64,000 nt of DNA, taken from positions 124,001 through 188,000 of the forward strand of contig OY723292.1 in NCBI GenBank assembly GCA_963210315.1. Direction: 5' to 3'. Origin of the DNA: Rhynchopus euleeides (lineage: Eukaryota > Euglenozoa > Diplonemea > Diplonemida > Diplonemidae). This document shows, in pieces, positions 21,680-31,361 of the stretch (position 1 is the stretch's first letter; the number at the start of each line of letters is the position of its first letter). The position numbers and the translations under genes are program-made. Under the pieces are notes generated by a model, which saw only the letters and a list, made by a program, of their open reading frames with translations, did no database searches and was not told the DNA's origin.

Positions 21680-22594
21680 TCACTTCTTCCCCCCTTTGCC
21701 CCCTTTGCCCCCTTTCCCGTTGTTCTTGGGGTGGTGGGGTTGATGCCGAAAGGAGTGGTGGGATGGGGGGGAAAACTGCACTTGAGGCTTTCGTATCCCC
21801 TCCCCCGCCCTCAACCCATCCCGGAGAAAATCCGGCAGCTCGGTCTGGCCGCACATTCGATCCTCGATCTTTTGTGCGGCAGCCCAGTTGCCGGTGGCCA
21901 TTCCCTCCTGGAGGGCCGCGAGCCGACCGACCTTCAGTCGGGCCAGGTGCTCCCAGTCGCAAATGGCCTCCTCCAGGGAGGTCCACATACCGCTGCGGCG
22001 CACCATAAACCCGACCTCGCGGAAGCGAGCCCTGGCTTCTGCTTGTGCCGCAGCGGCCGCGGGGGTGCGACGGGTATTTCCGGGGGGATCCAGGGACGCA
22101 AAGAAAGATTGGAAGGCCCCCACCGCCGCCTCCCGTGTCCCGAAGTCCATCTCTTTCCACCTTGCGGGATCGAGAGCGGGATTCGTGGAGGGGGCGGGGG
22201 CGGGGTCCGAAGCAAGAGGGGGGGGGCCCTGGTTACCCAAACCCCCCGAAGAAGAAACACTACTCCCCCCATTCATCTCCCCCAGCAGCCTCGCCGCCGC
22301 CACCAGGAGCTCGGGGGTCACCCCCCCCGTCTGGCCCGCCGGGCCTGCCGCCGTCGCTGCCGCCGAAGATGACGCCGCCGCCGATGCTGCCAAGGACAGA
22401 GAGGGCACACCCCCCAACACTGGGGGAGGGATCGGCTGGGGGATCTGCGTTTGAGGGACGGCAGTCGCCTTCGCCACCGCCGCCCCCACCTCCGCCGCAA
22501 TAAGGGCCTGGAGGCTCGGGGACATCCCGGCCGGGGCCCTGCGCCGCTTCTTCCGGAGAGGGGAGTGGTTCTTCCCCGTAGGGGAGCCTGCCAC
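21680..22594 (-). CDS. YR retrotransposon 1: ORF1 (structural-type protein)
   Basis: About 304 residues: an Ala/Pro-rich N-terminal half, a helical block (TREAAVGAFQSFFASL, RFREVGFMVRRSG, WTSLEEAICDWEHLARLKVG) and a basic Gly/Lys tail (NNGKGGKGGKGGKK). Its position first in the element and basic tail fit a Gag-like RNA-binding protein. No zinc knuckle is seen. Confidence 0.6.
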   Translation of the reverse strand: MAGSPTGKNHSPLRKKRRRAPAGMSPSLQALIAAEVGAAVAKATAVPQTQIPQPIPPPVLGGVPSLSLAASAAASSSAAATAAGPAGQTGGVTPELLVAAARLLGEMNGGSSVSSSGGLGNQGPPPLASDPAPAPSTNPALDPARWKEMDFGTREAAVGAFQSFFASLDPPGNTRRTPAAAAAQAEARARFREVGFMVRRSGMWTSLEEAICDWEHLARLKVGRLAALQEGMATGNWAAAQKIEDRMCGQTELPDFLRDGLRAGEGIRKPQVQFSPPSHHSFRHQPHHPKNNGKGGKGGKGGKK

Positions 22595-23100
22595 TGCCGG
22601 CGCCTCCCGCTCCTCTACGATCTGCTTCCCATCCTGCCCCTCATCCGACTCATCATCCTCCGCCTCCTCCTCGCCGTCGTCCTCATCCCCCCCCCTTCAA
22701 AGCAGCTGCTTCCTCCTCAGCCGCCTGTTTCAGGGCAGCTTCCCTTTCCGCCTTCTTCTTCTGGGTCTGCGTCGGCATTGTCGGGGATGGGGAAGAGGGG
22801 GAGCGGGTGGGGTGTTGTGTAGAAGAGCCGATAATATTCGTCGATCGCGAGAACACCCCACACGCCTGTCATGAAGTGTGTGGGAAGTTCTGCAAGGATC
22901 TGCACTGGCACAGTTTCCTGCGTTGTTGCACAACTCTCAAAACCCCCACAAAAATTCTCCAAAAGTCTAGTATGCAAATACAAGAGTATACTCTTGTATT
23001 TGCTCGGTAAACTTTTTAAAATCGCGATTTCTGGAGTACTCTTGTATTAGCATATACCCTTGTATTTGTCAAATACTCTTGTATTTGACCCCCCCCCAGT

Positions 23101-24470
23101 AATTGTGAGGCGATGTTCCGTGATTTGTCTTTTTCGCCTAAATTACGAGGGGGGGGGGGGGGGGCTCATTCCTACCGTTCTGTGTCACTACGATGTTCTG
23201 CATCATACCACCCTCCTCCCTCGACCTCCCCCCCCTGGACCTCTCCATTGTGTTGACATTCGGATAAGTTTTTGGGCTGTGGTTTTCTTCACAGTGGCTA
23301 ATGAGAAGCAGAAAAACCGAGAAAACAAAAGACAAAACACACAGAAAGCAGCACATCCGAATCGCAAAGCGTGAGAGGCAGCGAACCGGACGGGGGAGGA
23401 GTGGCGAGGGGGGTTCTGGGAGCGGGGGGGAAATACCCCACAGATGGCGACGAGGTCACCGGAATCTCAAACAACGAAAACGCCACATGTGTTTTTTTTT
23501 AATTTTTGAACTGGGCCCCCCCGCCAGGGTTTTTCATGAGACTGGGATATACCACACCGCCAGCGGAAGTGGTAATCGTACATCGGGTCCGACACACGCA
23601 CACGCAAAAAATGGTTTGTTACATCGAGGGCGCGCCCGGGAAAACCCTGGGTCACGCCGACCACCGCACACACACCGGCTGAAACCCCACACGCATATAC
23701 TATTTTGATGCTGGGGATGAGGAGGAGTGTAGGCAATATGCTTGGCTGTTTGTTTGTGCGCACTACCGGGAAAAACAGCCCACCAACCACAATGCCCTTT
23801 GATCCGGAATCCTTTGACATCATCCGCCCATTTTTTTCAATCTCCATGAGGGGGGATAATGGCTTCGTCGGTAAACTGCGTTCTGCCCCTCCCCTCCTCA
23901 TCATTTTGCGACAGGTCGCAACGGGTTTTGCAGGCGTTTCTCACGTGGTTTCCATACACTATATCAGGGTACCCTGCGCTACCAGGTGTGGCTGAGTGAG
24001 AAAAAGTGAGCCACGGCCCACTTCCCCTCACTGAGCTGTGACTGGTAGCGAGGGCCCCCTCAGGGGGACGTTATGATCGGTGGAAGCAAATCGCAACGCC
24101 ACACATAATGGCCATTCCCGGACAGAAAGGAATCCAAAGAAACCACGGGAACGGCAGTTCCAATCGCATCGCATTGTCTTTGAACGATTTTGAACGATTT
24201 TTGGCCGTGCTCGTAGCATTCCCCGTTGAGGGGGTCGCTATTTCGTGTTCTCCTGGCCGCACGGAGGCATTGCCTTACGTCGCCTCTTCCTCTTTTCCTT
24301 TGGTGGTGTGTTGGTCTGGCACAGAGGGCGGGACCGTGCTGATATGCACAGTGACGACTCTCCCTTTTGTTTTGTGCCCGCCTCCACCGAGATTCGGCTG
24401 ATGCCTCTCAGACTGGGGGCGGGCGGTCGCCGACGCTGACGCGCCTGGCGGCCTGTGGAAAGTGACGTGG
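23101..24470. other. Intergenic and element-flank DNA, no gene seen
   Basis: A G-run at 23150-23163 and mixed-composition DNA without convincing frames. The right part probably includes the 3' untranslated end of the LINE, but I find no clear poly(A) tract or target-site duplication to mark its end. Confidence 0.45.
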
Positions 24471-24541
24471 GGCTGGGATGGGGGGGGGGGGGTGCTGGGA
24501 GGTCGGGCCGAAGCCCTTGTTCTCTGATGATGTTATTTGGT

Positions 24542-25318
24542 TCACGCGTTCAGGTAGTCCTTCTCGCCGTGCTCCGTTACCCCTGCCTCGGCCAGGTAGC
24601 GCAGCGCCTCCTTGCAGTTGTGCAACAGCAGGTTGTGCACGTTTGTGGCTGTGAGGTGGTGTCGGGCCGACGCTGTCGCGGGGCAGCCGAAGAAGAGGTG
24701 CTTCAGTGAGACCCCAGGCGGGGGGTGGCCCGGCGCATGCTTCAGGCAGGGTTGGCAAGGTGGTTGTGCCGTGCCCGGGATGTCATGGTCGTAGACCAGG
24801 CGGTGGTGGTCGGCCCGGAGTCGGCGGATGGTGGTTTCCCCTAAGCGGGTGAGTCCCTCCATGCGGAGGTCGGGGCGTTGCAGTCGCGTCTCCCCGATTC
24901 CCGAACGGTACGCGTACACGCTGTCCGTGCGGGGCACCGTTGCGTCGTTGTAGATGTGTCGGCGGAGGACGACACGAGCCGACGCGAGGCTAACCGGTTC
25001 CATCTGCGGCCGGAAGGCACCGATTTGCGCCTGTTTGTCAGCGAGTTCGTTCCCTGCTACCCCAACGTGTGACGGGATGTAGCGGAGGTGGGTGGTGACA
25101 TCGTGGGTTTGGGCGAGCTCGTTCAACCACCTCCAGATGTCCCATTCGGTGGATCCTCTCGCTCGCTGCGGGCCGCTCAGCAGCGCGTTCAGTGCGCTCT
25201 GCGAGTCTGTGAGGATGGCGATCGTTTCGCCTGGGGATACCAGGGTGCATAGGTGAGCGAGGGATTCTCTGATGGCCACCAGCTCCGCCTGGTAGCTGAT
25301 GCAGCGGAGTCCTGCCGG
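24542..25318 (-). CDS. LINE: rest of RNase H plus Cys/His tail
   Basis: Directly in frame after the TGA at 25319-25321, the sequence continues PAGLRCISYQAELVAIRESL, supplying the RNase H Glu. It goes on with AILTDSQSALNAL (Asp) and HVGVAGNELADKQA (last Asp), completing the D-E-D-D set whose first Asp (VYTDGS) lies upstream of the TGA. The tail carries CQPCLKHAP...HLFFGCP, the zf-RVT type Cys-Cys-His-Cys motif common at LINE C-termini. The RNase H is thus split only by the TGA. Confidence 0.8.
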   Translation of the reverse strand, partial: PAGLRCISYQAELVAIRESLAHLCTLVSPGETIAILTDSQSALNALLSGPQRARGSTEWDIWRWLNELAQTHDVTTHLRYIPSHVGVAGNELADKQAQIGAFRPQMEPVSLASARVVLRRHIYNDATVPRTDSVYAYRSGIGETRLQRPDLRMEGLTRLGETTIRRLRADHHRLVYDHDIPGTAQPPCQPCLKHAPGHPPPGVSLKHLFFGCPATASARHHLTATNVHNLLLHNCKEALRYLAEAGVTEHGEKDYLNA

Positions 25319-28300
25319 TCAGGCGAGCTTTTTCCTGAGGCGGCCCTCCGGCATGCTGTACACCGCTGCTCCTGCGCCGCCCTGCTGTTGCCGCGATGTG
25401 GAGTTGGAGACTGACCCGTCGGTGTACACATGCCAGGCGCATGTCGGGAGGGCCTGGATGGTCTGCTCTGCCAGGTCCCGGAGGGTGTCTTTCGGGGTGG
25501 CGGCCTTTGGGGCGGTGAGCCCCGGCAGCGTCGCCAGGATGTGTACTCGTGGCAGCACCAGGTTCCATTCCCAGGGGGGGATGGGGTGTGCTGCATGCAG
25601 GGGGGCCAGCAGGGGGGTGCGCCCGTCGACCTTCGAGGATTTCACCAGACTCCGTGCCTGATGTAGCCAGCTGCCTCCCGTGTTCCCGGTGTTTAGTTGC
25701 GCCCGGTATCCTGGGGAGTGGGGCACGCGGCGGAAGCGTTCGTGGTCTGTGCACACCGCGACCTTGAAGTCGAGGTCGAGGTCTCGCAGGTGTGATTCCC
25801 AGAGGAGCTTTGCCGTGCTGGTGTTCTTCATACAGCCCGTGATGATCAGGGCTGCCATGCGGTGGACATCTCGCAGGCGTTTGAGGTTCTTCGTGGACAG
25901 GCCAGGGGTGTAGACGCTGGCGGCGTACATCAGGATGGGGTAGACATATGTCAGGTAGGCCTGGCGCAGCGTGTCTCCACTTGAGCCCCAGTCAGTGCCT
26001 GCCAACATACGCAGAATGCTCAGGCGTCGCATGCAGGTGGTCACGACGTGGTCGACGTGGTCTGTCATCGTGTGGCAGGCATCGATGTAGACCCCGAGGT
26101 ACTTCGCTGTCGATTCGTGCTGGAGGGGGGTGCCGTCTGGGAGCTCCATGCGTCTGTGCTCGCCCAACGCTGCGGGCGTCGTTCCCATCAGCGTGTAGCA
26201 GCATTTACTGGGGGAGAGCTGCAGCCCGTGGAGTGGGATTTCGGCGGCGAGTGTGGATATGACGCCCTGTGCGGTGCTTAGGGCTTCAGTGTAGTTGTCC
26301 CCGACGACGAGTACTGCGATGTCATCTGCGAACACCGCTGGGTGGATGTTAGGGGAGGCGGTGATGGCTCGAGATACATCGTCCATCACGCAGTTGAAGA
26401 GCAGGGGCGAGAGCACTGTTCCCTGCGGGACCCCGTTGTTGAAGTCGTAGTAGTCGCTTCTTACCCCGTGCACCTGTGCGGCGGCTCGGCGGTTGCTGAG
26501 GTAGTTGTGTAGCCATCTGGTGAATTTCGGGGGGAAGCCCTTCCGTCTGACACTGTTGATGACTGCGTGCTTGCTGACCTTGTCGAAGGCTTTCTCGAGG
26601 TCGAAGTACAGGGTGACAGCTGCCTTTCCGGAGGAGAGGGCGTCCGTCGCTGTTTGGGTGATGTAGGCTAGTTGGTCGGTTGTCGATCTCAGCCGCTGGA
26701 ACCCTGCCTGGTTCGCGCAGTGCCCCTCCACCTGTGGGTAGGCGTCGTCGAGCATGAGCTGCTCCATGCGCCTCTTCACCATTTTTTCTAGCACCTTGCA
26801 CGCTGTGCTGGTGAGCGCGATTGGTCGGTACGAGGACGCTGCCGTTGCTGGCTTCCCCGGTTTCAGGATCGGGATGATGACTGCTCGTGTCCACGCGTCG
26901 GGGAGGATGCCGCTGTTCCACGACAGGTTGAGCACATGCAGGAGTCCCTGCCGTGCCTGGGGGCCCAGATGCATCAGCAGCTCGTTGTTGAGGTCGTCAG
27001 GCCCTGGGGATTTCCGCTCCTGCAGTTCGGATAGAGCCGCGTTCAGCTCCTCTTTGGAGAAGTCGTCTTCGGCAGCTGAGAGCTCGGGGGGTGTCTGGTC
27101 ATTCGCATGCTGCGGGGTGTGTGCTGCTTGTGGCTGTTGGTCGCTTCCTTCGCTGATCTTGGCGTAGTGGCTGCAGAGGAGGTCCGCCTTAGCTTTGGGG
27201 TCGGTCACCGGGACCCCTCCGTCGACAAGTGGGAAGGCAGCCTGTTGGATTTTGCGGCCGTCGAGTTCTCGCACAAGCCGGAAGGTGGCGCCGAGGTCGC
27301 TGCTGGTGCTCGCGGCCTGGCACCTGGTTTCCCAGGTTGTGCGCTTTGCTTCGAGGACGGCGTTGGTGGCGTCGGTGGTCAGCTTGTCCAGCTTGTCGTA
27401 GTCGTCCTGGGACAGGTGTGCGGTCTGGGCGTGTCTGCGCGATTCCTCGTTCCGCGCCCGTATCGCACGTTTCACCTTGCTTGTGAACCACCGCTTGCGG
27501 GGGCGAGAGCTTCGCTTCGTCGGGATGTGTTTGGCTGCGACCGTGCGTACCAGTCCCAGCCACTTGTGGAAGGATTCCTTCGGGTCATTCCACTTCGTCA
27601 CTTTGCGTGACAGCCGTTCCAGCTCCTCAGTGAATGCGGGCCAGTCTGCCGCTGCCCAGTTCCATAGTTGGCGGGCTTTAGCTGCCGGGTGTGTGGCTGC
27701 AGCTGGCGTTCGTGCAAAGGGGACGGTGTATTGTATGGCGAAGTGATCGGACTGCCACTGGTCTAGGGTATTCCAGGTGACCTCCCCCAGCTCGTAGTGG
27801 GCGAAGACAATGTCCGGCGAGGACTTGGAGTCGCGGCGCATGCGTGTGGGGTGGTCAGGGTCGTTGCACAGCGACATGCCGTTGAGGAGGGACCAGTGGT
27901 ACAGGTCTGTTCCCTTGTCGTCGCAGCGCGCATGTTTATCCCAGGCACGGTTGTGGATGTTGAAGTCGCCGGCGATGATGGACTCCGGCGTGTGTGGTAG
28001 CAGGGATGTAGAGAAGTCGTCGCGGCGTGGGTCGTTGCTAGTGCCGACTCCCGAGGGGCGGTATACATTGGTGAAGGTGATAGCGCTTTCTGGCCCCGTG
28101 ACGCGCACCGTGAGGGTCTCGGTCACACTGGCGTTTGGTGCGGTGGCAATAAGAGTCGCGTGTAGGTCCTCCCGCACTAGGGTTGCGATCCCGCCTCCGG
28201 AGGTGAGCGTCCCCTTACAGCGCTTCTGGGTGCGGCGTCGGAGAAAGACGGAGTAGCCCGGGAACTTGGGGTCCCCCCCCTGTGCTGCTCGGAGTTCCTG

Positions 28301-28507
28301 CAGATGCACTACGTCATACCGCTGGGTTGCGAGGTGGTGCTGGAGCTCCGCCCTTTTTGCCTCGGTGAGTCCGTTGCAGTTCCAGGTCAGGCACTTGAGG
28401 TGCTGCGCCGGGCCAGGGTTCTGCTCGATGTCACCCGCCCTGAGGAGGAGGTCACGCCCGGTCTCGTAGATGTGGCGCTGCAGGCCTGGAGATGGCGGGC
28501 CTCCCCG
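25319..28507 (-). CDS. LINE: 2A peptide, APE endonuclease and reverse transcriptase
   Basis: There is no ATG between the ORF1 stop and the 2A motif; the first in-frame ATG (28309) would remove part of the endonuclease. Read from 28507: LLLRAGDIEQNPGP is a 2A ribosome-skipping peptide (28410-28436). The endonuclease follows at once: CLTWNCNGLTEAKRAEL, VHLQEL, IIAGDFNIHNRAWD and WQSDHFAI hold all the catalytic residues. RT: IPILKPGKPATAASSYRPIA, YFDLEKAFDKVS, GVPQGTVLSPLLFN and FADDIAVLV. The end is VYTDGSVSNS, the first strand of RNase H. Role: nicking target DNA and target-primed reverse transcription. A 2A of the same spelling is known at the N-terminus of L1Tc. Confidence 0.9.
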   Translation of the reverse strand, partial: RGGPPSPGLQRHIYETGRDLLLRAGDIEQNPGPAQHLKCLTWNCNGLTEAKRAELQHHLATQRYDVVHLQELRAAQGGDPKFPGYSVFLRRRTQKRCKGTLTSGGGIATLVREDLHATLIATAPNASVTETLTVRVTGPESAITFTNVYRPSGVGTSNDPRRDDFSTSLLPHTPESIIAGDFNIHNRAWDKHARCDDKGTDLYHWSLLNGMSLCNDPDHPTRMRRDSKSSPDIVFAHYELGEVTWNTLDQWQSDHFAIQYTVPFARTPAAATHPAAKARQLWNWAAADWPAFTEELERLSRKVTKWNDPKESFHKWLGLVRTVAAKHIPTKRSSRPRKRWFTSKVKRAIRARNEESRRHAQTAHLSQDDYDKLDKLTTDATNAVLEAKRTTWETRCQAASTSSDLGATFRLVRELDGRKIQQAAFPLVDGGVPVTDPKAKADLLCSHYAKISEGSDQQPQAAHTPQHANDQTPPELSAAEDDFSKEELNAALSELQERKSPGPDDLNNELLMHLGPQARQGLLHVLNLSWNSGILPDAWTRAVIIPILKPGKPATAASSYRPIALTSTACKVLEKMVKRRMEQLMLDDAYPQVEGHCANQAGFQRLRSTTDQLAYITQTATDALSSGKAAVTLYFDLEKAFDKVSKHAVINSVRRKGFPPKFTRWLHNYLSNRRAAAQVHGVRSDYYDFNNGVPQGTVLSPLLFNCVMDDVSRAITASPNIHPAVFADDIAVLVVGDNYTEALSTAQGVISTLAAEIPLHGLQLSPSKCCYTLMGTTPAALGEHRRMELPDGTPLQHESTAKYLGVYIDACHTMTDHVDHVVTTCMRRLSILRMLAGTDWGSSGDTLRQAYLTYVYPILMYAASVYTPGLSTKNLKRLRDVHRMAALIITGCMKNTSTAKLLWESHLRDLDLDFKVAVCTDHERFRRVPHSPGYRAQLNTGNTGGSWLHQARSLVKSSKVDGRTPLLAPLHAAHPIPPWEWNLVLPRVHILATLPGLTAPKAATPKDTLRDLAEQTIQALPTCAWHVYTDGSVSNSTSRQQQGGAGAAVYSMPEGRLRKKLA

Positions 28508-30259
28508 TCAGTTGAAGAGGACCTCTTCGCACTGACGTTTGTGCAACCGCTCCTTCGGGTGCTTTGTGCGCAGGGTTGCGGTCCGGGACGGAGAGAGTGC
28601 CCGGCTCTTCTTCTTGGGGGTTAGCCCCGTGTGGGTTCTGGCCGGGGAGGCGGACTTCGGGGGTGAGCCCTTGGTCCCCCGGTTTGGGGTGGTGGCGGCC
28701 GGCTCGGTCTTTCGGGAGGGGGAGCTGGTGCCCGGCTTGGTGGTCTTCTTCGGTTTTGACTGCGGATGTGCTGCCGCCTCCAGGTGCTGCAGGCGGGCCT
28801 GCATTGCCTGCAGGGCGGCCGCGAACTGTCTCTCCTGGTTCGCGGCCCGCTCCTCTGCAGCGGCTGCCCGCCGCTCTGCCTCGGCAGCACGCTGTTCCGC
28901 CTGCTCGAGGAGGGCTTGCACCCTGGCGAGGTTGGTGGCGGCGGCGGCGGCGGCGGCTGCTGCTGCGGCGGCGGCGGCGGGGTCGGTGGTAGTGGTGGTG
29001 GCGTGGGGGGGGCCGCTGTCCTTCATCTCAGCGTCGGTCGTGGCCCCCTTCTTCTTCGTCTTCTTCTTTGTCTTCTTACTCGCCAGCTCACTCCCCGGCA
29101 CTCCTCCCTTCGGCTGCTCCGGTGCTGCGGGTGGTGGGGTCGGCTCCGGTGGGGGCTTGGTGCGCTTTGGCCTCCGCCGGCGGGGGAAGAGCCCCAAGTC
29201 CTCGGGTTCGCGGTACCGCCGCAACACCAGGTAGGTGTTGTTGTCGACGCAGTACGCGCCGAGTTTCTGGGGGGTGGTGGGGGCGCGCAGCAGGACTGCC
29301 CGCCCGTTCGGCACCCTGGTTGACGCCAGGATGCGCGCCTGCCAGCCCATCTCCTCCAGCAGGTCCCGGGTGCAGCGGGCGGTGTACTCCGGGGGCAGCC
29401 CCTCCAGCACATATTTCCCCTGCAGGGGGGTTGCAGCTTCGTCGCCGACGACTGCTGCCGTGGCGTGGTGCCCGGCGGTGTTCGGCACTGCGATGCCGAG
29501 GCCGCCCTTGACAAGGACGACCCTTCCGCTCAGCCGGCTCGCCTTCTCCTGTGCCTGCTGGATGGTGGTGTCGGGCGGCAGGCGCACGACTGTGTCGGGG
29601 TGTGTGGTGGTGTGGAAGTGGGGGCGGCAGAAGATGTCGCTCTCGCCGCTCGCACGCAGCAGGTCCTTGACCTGTCGACTGTCCACACCCACCTTGAAGC
29701 GGCGGGCCCAGGTGGTGCCGGTCATCGCGATGACCGCGTCCGGCTCCGCGCCGTGGGCCCGCAGCCAGGTGCGGATGTGTGTGTGTGTGAGGGGGGTGGC
29801 TGGCGGTGCTTCCATCACCACCCACTCCCGGCTGCCCTTGGGGGCTTTCAGGCCCGGGCTGCTGCTGGCCCCGTAGTGTACGGGGTCACTGTGGAGCTGC
29901 AGCAGGTGCCGCCGCAGCCCCCGGGTCTCGCCGTCGCGCTCGACCAGGAGGGAGAGGACGCGGCTGCGCCCCTTCCCCCCCTCCGTCGCCTCGACGGTCA
30001 GGATTGCCGCCGGTCCCGGCGGCGGGTGCTCCCTGCACCTCGCGATCAGGCGCTGTGCGTCGCCTTTGGCGCACAGCATTACGCCGCCCTTGGCGGCCAG
30101 CTCGTCGGTTGAGTGCCTGACGTCGGCACTCCACTCCTTTTCCCTCAGCACCCACTTGTGCCTCTTCCCTGCAGCTTCGCTCGGCGCCGGCTTAGCCGAC
30201 GCCTCCCCAGGGAACCCCGTCGAGGAGGGGTGCAGGGGGACAGAGGCAGCGTGGGACAT
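28508..30259 (-). CDS. LINE: ORF1 protein with coiled coil and basic tail
   Basis: 583 residues. The N-terminal two thirds contain two alpha/beta stretches that could be RRM-like (VMLCAKGDAQRLIARCREHP...; KYVLEGLPPEYTARCTRDLLEEMGWQARIL...GRAVLLRAP). A Lys-rich block (KKTKKKTKKKG) and a poly-Ala run follow, then a heptad-patterned coiled coil (about 435-495, ARVQALLEQAEQRAAEAERR...) and a Ser/Pro/Lys-rich basic tail. This fits a LINE ORF1 nucleic-acid chaperone that trimerises or dimerises by coiled coil. It ends at TGA (28508-28510), and the same frame continues without a stop into the 2A peptide and endonuclease. Confidence 0.8.
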   Translation of the reverse strand: MSHAASVPLHPSSTGFPGEASAKPAPSEAAGKRHKWVLREKEWSADVRHSTDELAAKGGVMLCAKGDAQRLIARCREHPPPGPAAILTVEATEGGKGRSRVLSLLVERDGETRGLRRHLLQLHSDPVHYGASSSPGLKAPKGSREWVVMEAPPATPLTHTHIRTWLRAHGAEPDAVIAMTGTTWARRFKVGVDSRQVKDLLRASGESDIFCRPHFHTTTHPDTVVRLPPDTTIQQAQEKASRLSGRVVLVKGGLGIAVPNTAGHHATAAVVGDEAATPLQGKYVLEGLPPEYTARCTRDLLEEMGWQARILASTRVPNGRAVLLRAPTTPQKLGAYCVDNNTYLVLRRYREPEDLGLFPRRRRPKRTKPPPEPTPPPAAPEQPKGGVPGSELASKKTKKKTKKKGATTDAEMKDSGPPHATTTTTDPAAAAAAAAAAAAAATNLARVQALLEQAEQRAAEAERRAAAAEERAANQERQFAAALQAMQARLQHLEAAAHPQSKPKKTTKPGTSSPSRKTEPAATTPNRGTKGSPPKSASPARTHTGLTPKKKSRALSPSRTATLRTKHPKERLHKRQCEEVLFN

Positions 30260-30949
30260 TGTGTGTGTGATGTGTCAGTTGTGTTCCTCTTTTGGGGGGC
30301 ATTCGCTCCGTGCCACCTTTGCAGCCCGTTTTTCAGTTTCAGGAGGCGCTTCGCCCCGTCTCACCCTTCTTGCTTTGCCCGTCGGTAGACCACCAGGAGT
30401 GGAGGGACTCGGTGTGAGGCTCTTGAGTTATCCAGGTGGGGCAGGGGGGCCTGAGGGCGGAGGAGGAGCCTCCAGACCGTACTATTTTCCACTCTTCTGC
30501 TCCCCCGGGCAAAGTCCTCTGCACCACCACCCCCCCTTGTCAATGGTTCGGGCCACTTTGTTGTTCGAACAGTATTTTGCACAGGGAACACCATCAGGGC
30601 TGCGCTGCAACGACTGGGAGGAGGAGGGGGTGGGGGGGGAGGTGGGCCCGGAAAAAGGAGGGTTGGGGGAGAGGAGGGGGTGGGGTGGGGAAATGTGGTT
30701 TTGAAACGCATTTTCAACGCCCTCCCGGGCCCCCCCCCCCGCCCCCCCCACCCCCACCACCCTATGACACACGACACGGCGATCACAGGCACTCAGAGAG
30801 GAGTTGCAGCAAAAAAAAATACACGCGGAGAACAGGGCTGTTCCTAACTGGGGGGCTTGTTCCCCACTTTCAGGATTCTGAACTTTTTTTCTAAGAATTT
30901 TTGTAAGGGGAAAAAAGTTTTTTTCTAAGAATTTTGTTAGGGGAATTTT
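30260..30949. other. Flank between LINE and YR element, no gene seen
   Basis: G/C-rich with a C-run near 30728-30748, then an A/T-rich part with tttctaagaattttt repeated twice (30887-30945). That part recurs inverted at 36597-36625 on the other side of the YR element. Confidence 0.5.
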
Positions 30950-31146
30950 TTTTTAAGCACACTCGTGTGAGCGGAAAGCGCCCCACCACAGCTGCAACCA
31001 AACGTGCTCTATACACTAACCCCACCCTTCATCAGGCTCAGGGTGTGATCAGTTCAGGGTTTTGTGTGTAGAAGCGTCAACGCATCAAACTATCAAGCAG
31101 GCGAGAGAATCAAGAGGGGAGCAAGAGTGACAGAAGCGGACAGAGT

Positions 31147-31352
31147 ACGCCGAGCTGCGTGTATAGGAGAGGAACAGAACGGGCTGAGGGAGTACGCCGA
31201 GCTGCGTGTATAGGAGAGGAACAGAAACTACGCCGAGCTGCGTGTATAGGAGAGAAACAGAAACTACGCCGAGCTGCGTGAATAGGAGAGGAACAGAAAC
31301 TACGCCGAGCTGCGTGAATAGGAGAGGAACAGTAACTACGCCGAGCTGCGTA
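31147..31352 (+). repeat. 36-bp tandem repeat in the 5' leader of YR element 2
   Basis: The unit (tacgccgagctgcgtgtata...) occurs six times, starting at 31147, 31194, 31230, 31266, 31302 and 31338. The first interval is 47 bp, the others 36. The last unit runs into the ORF1 start. Such leader repeats could act as promoter or packaging elements (inference). Confidence 0.8.
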
Positions 31353-31361
31353 ACAGAGAAG

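Larger units (their letters stand above)
18826..23100 (-). mobile_element. YR retrotransposon 1 (VIPER-like order), broken copy
   Basis: Boundaries are taken from inverted outer ends, ttactg plus G-run plus caaatacaag at 18821-18852 and the complement at 23055-23104. A 59-bp direct repeat (19285-19343 and 22824-22882; core cgtcgatcgcgagaacaccc) marks its inner end repeats. On the minus strand the parts run ORF1, tyrosine recombinase, RT/RNase H. In DIRS and Ngaro elements the YR lies last; the order here is the one I recall for VIPER of trypanosomes. The copy looks broken, with at least one break near its 3' side. Its reading frames are otherwise long, suggesting a fairly young fossil. A MITE sits inside its left end. 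Confidence 0.75.
24480..30259 (-). mobile_element. L1Tc/ingi-like LINE with 2A peptide, near full length
   Basis: On the minus strand the element encodes ORF1, a 2A peptide, APE endonuclease, reverse transcriptase, RNase H and a C-terminal Cys/His motif. All of this lies in one reading frame from 30259 to 24542 (1,906 codons), interrupted only by TGA codons at 28508-28510 and 25319-25321. No frameshift is needed. The architecture matches the trypanosome ingi/L1Tc clade within the I superfamily, with the addition of an upstream ORF1. Exact ends are not fixed. Confidence 0.85.

Noticed and set aside
22120-23010. Frames with poly-Ala or Pro/Arg upstream of YR element 1
   Set aside because: Shadows of the element's ORF1 and leader on the other strand or frame.
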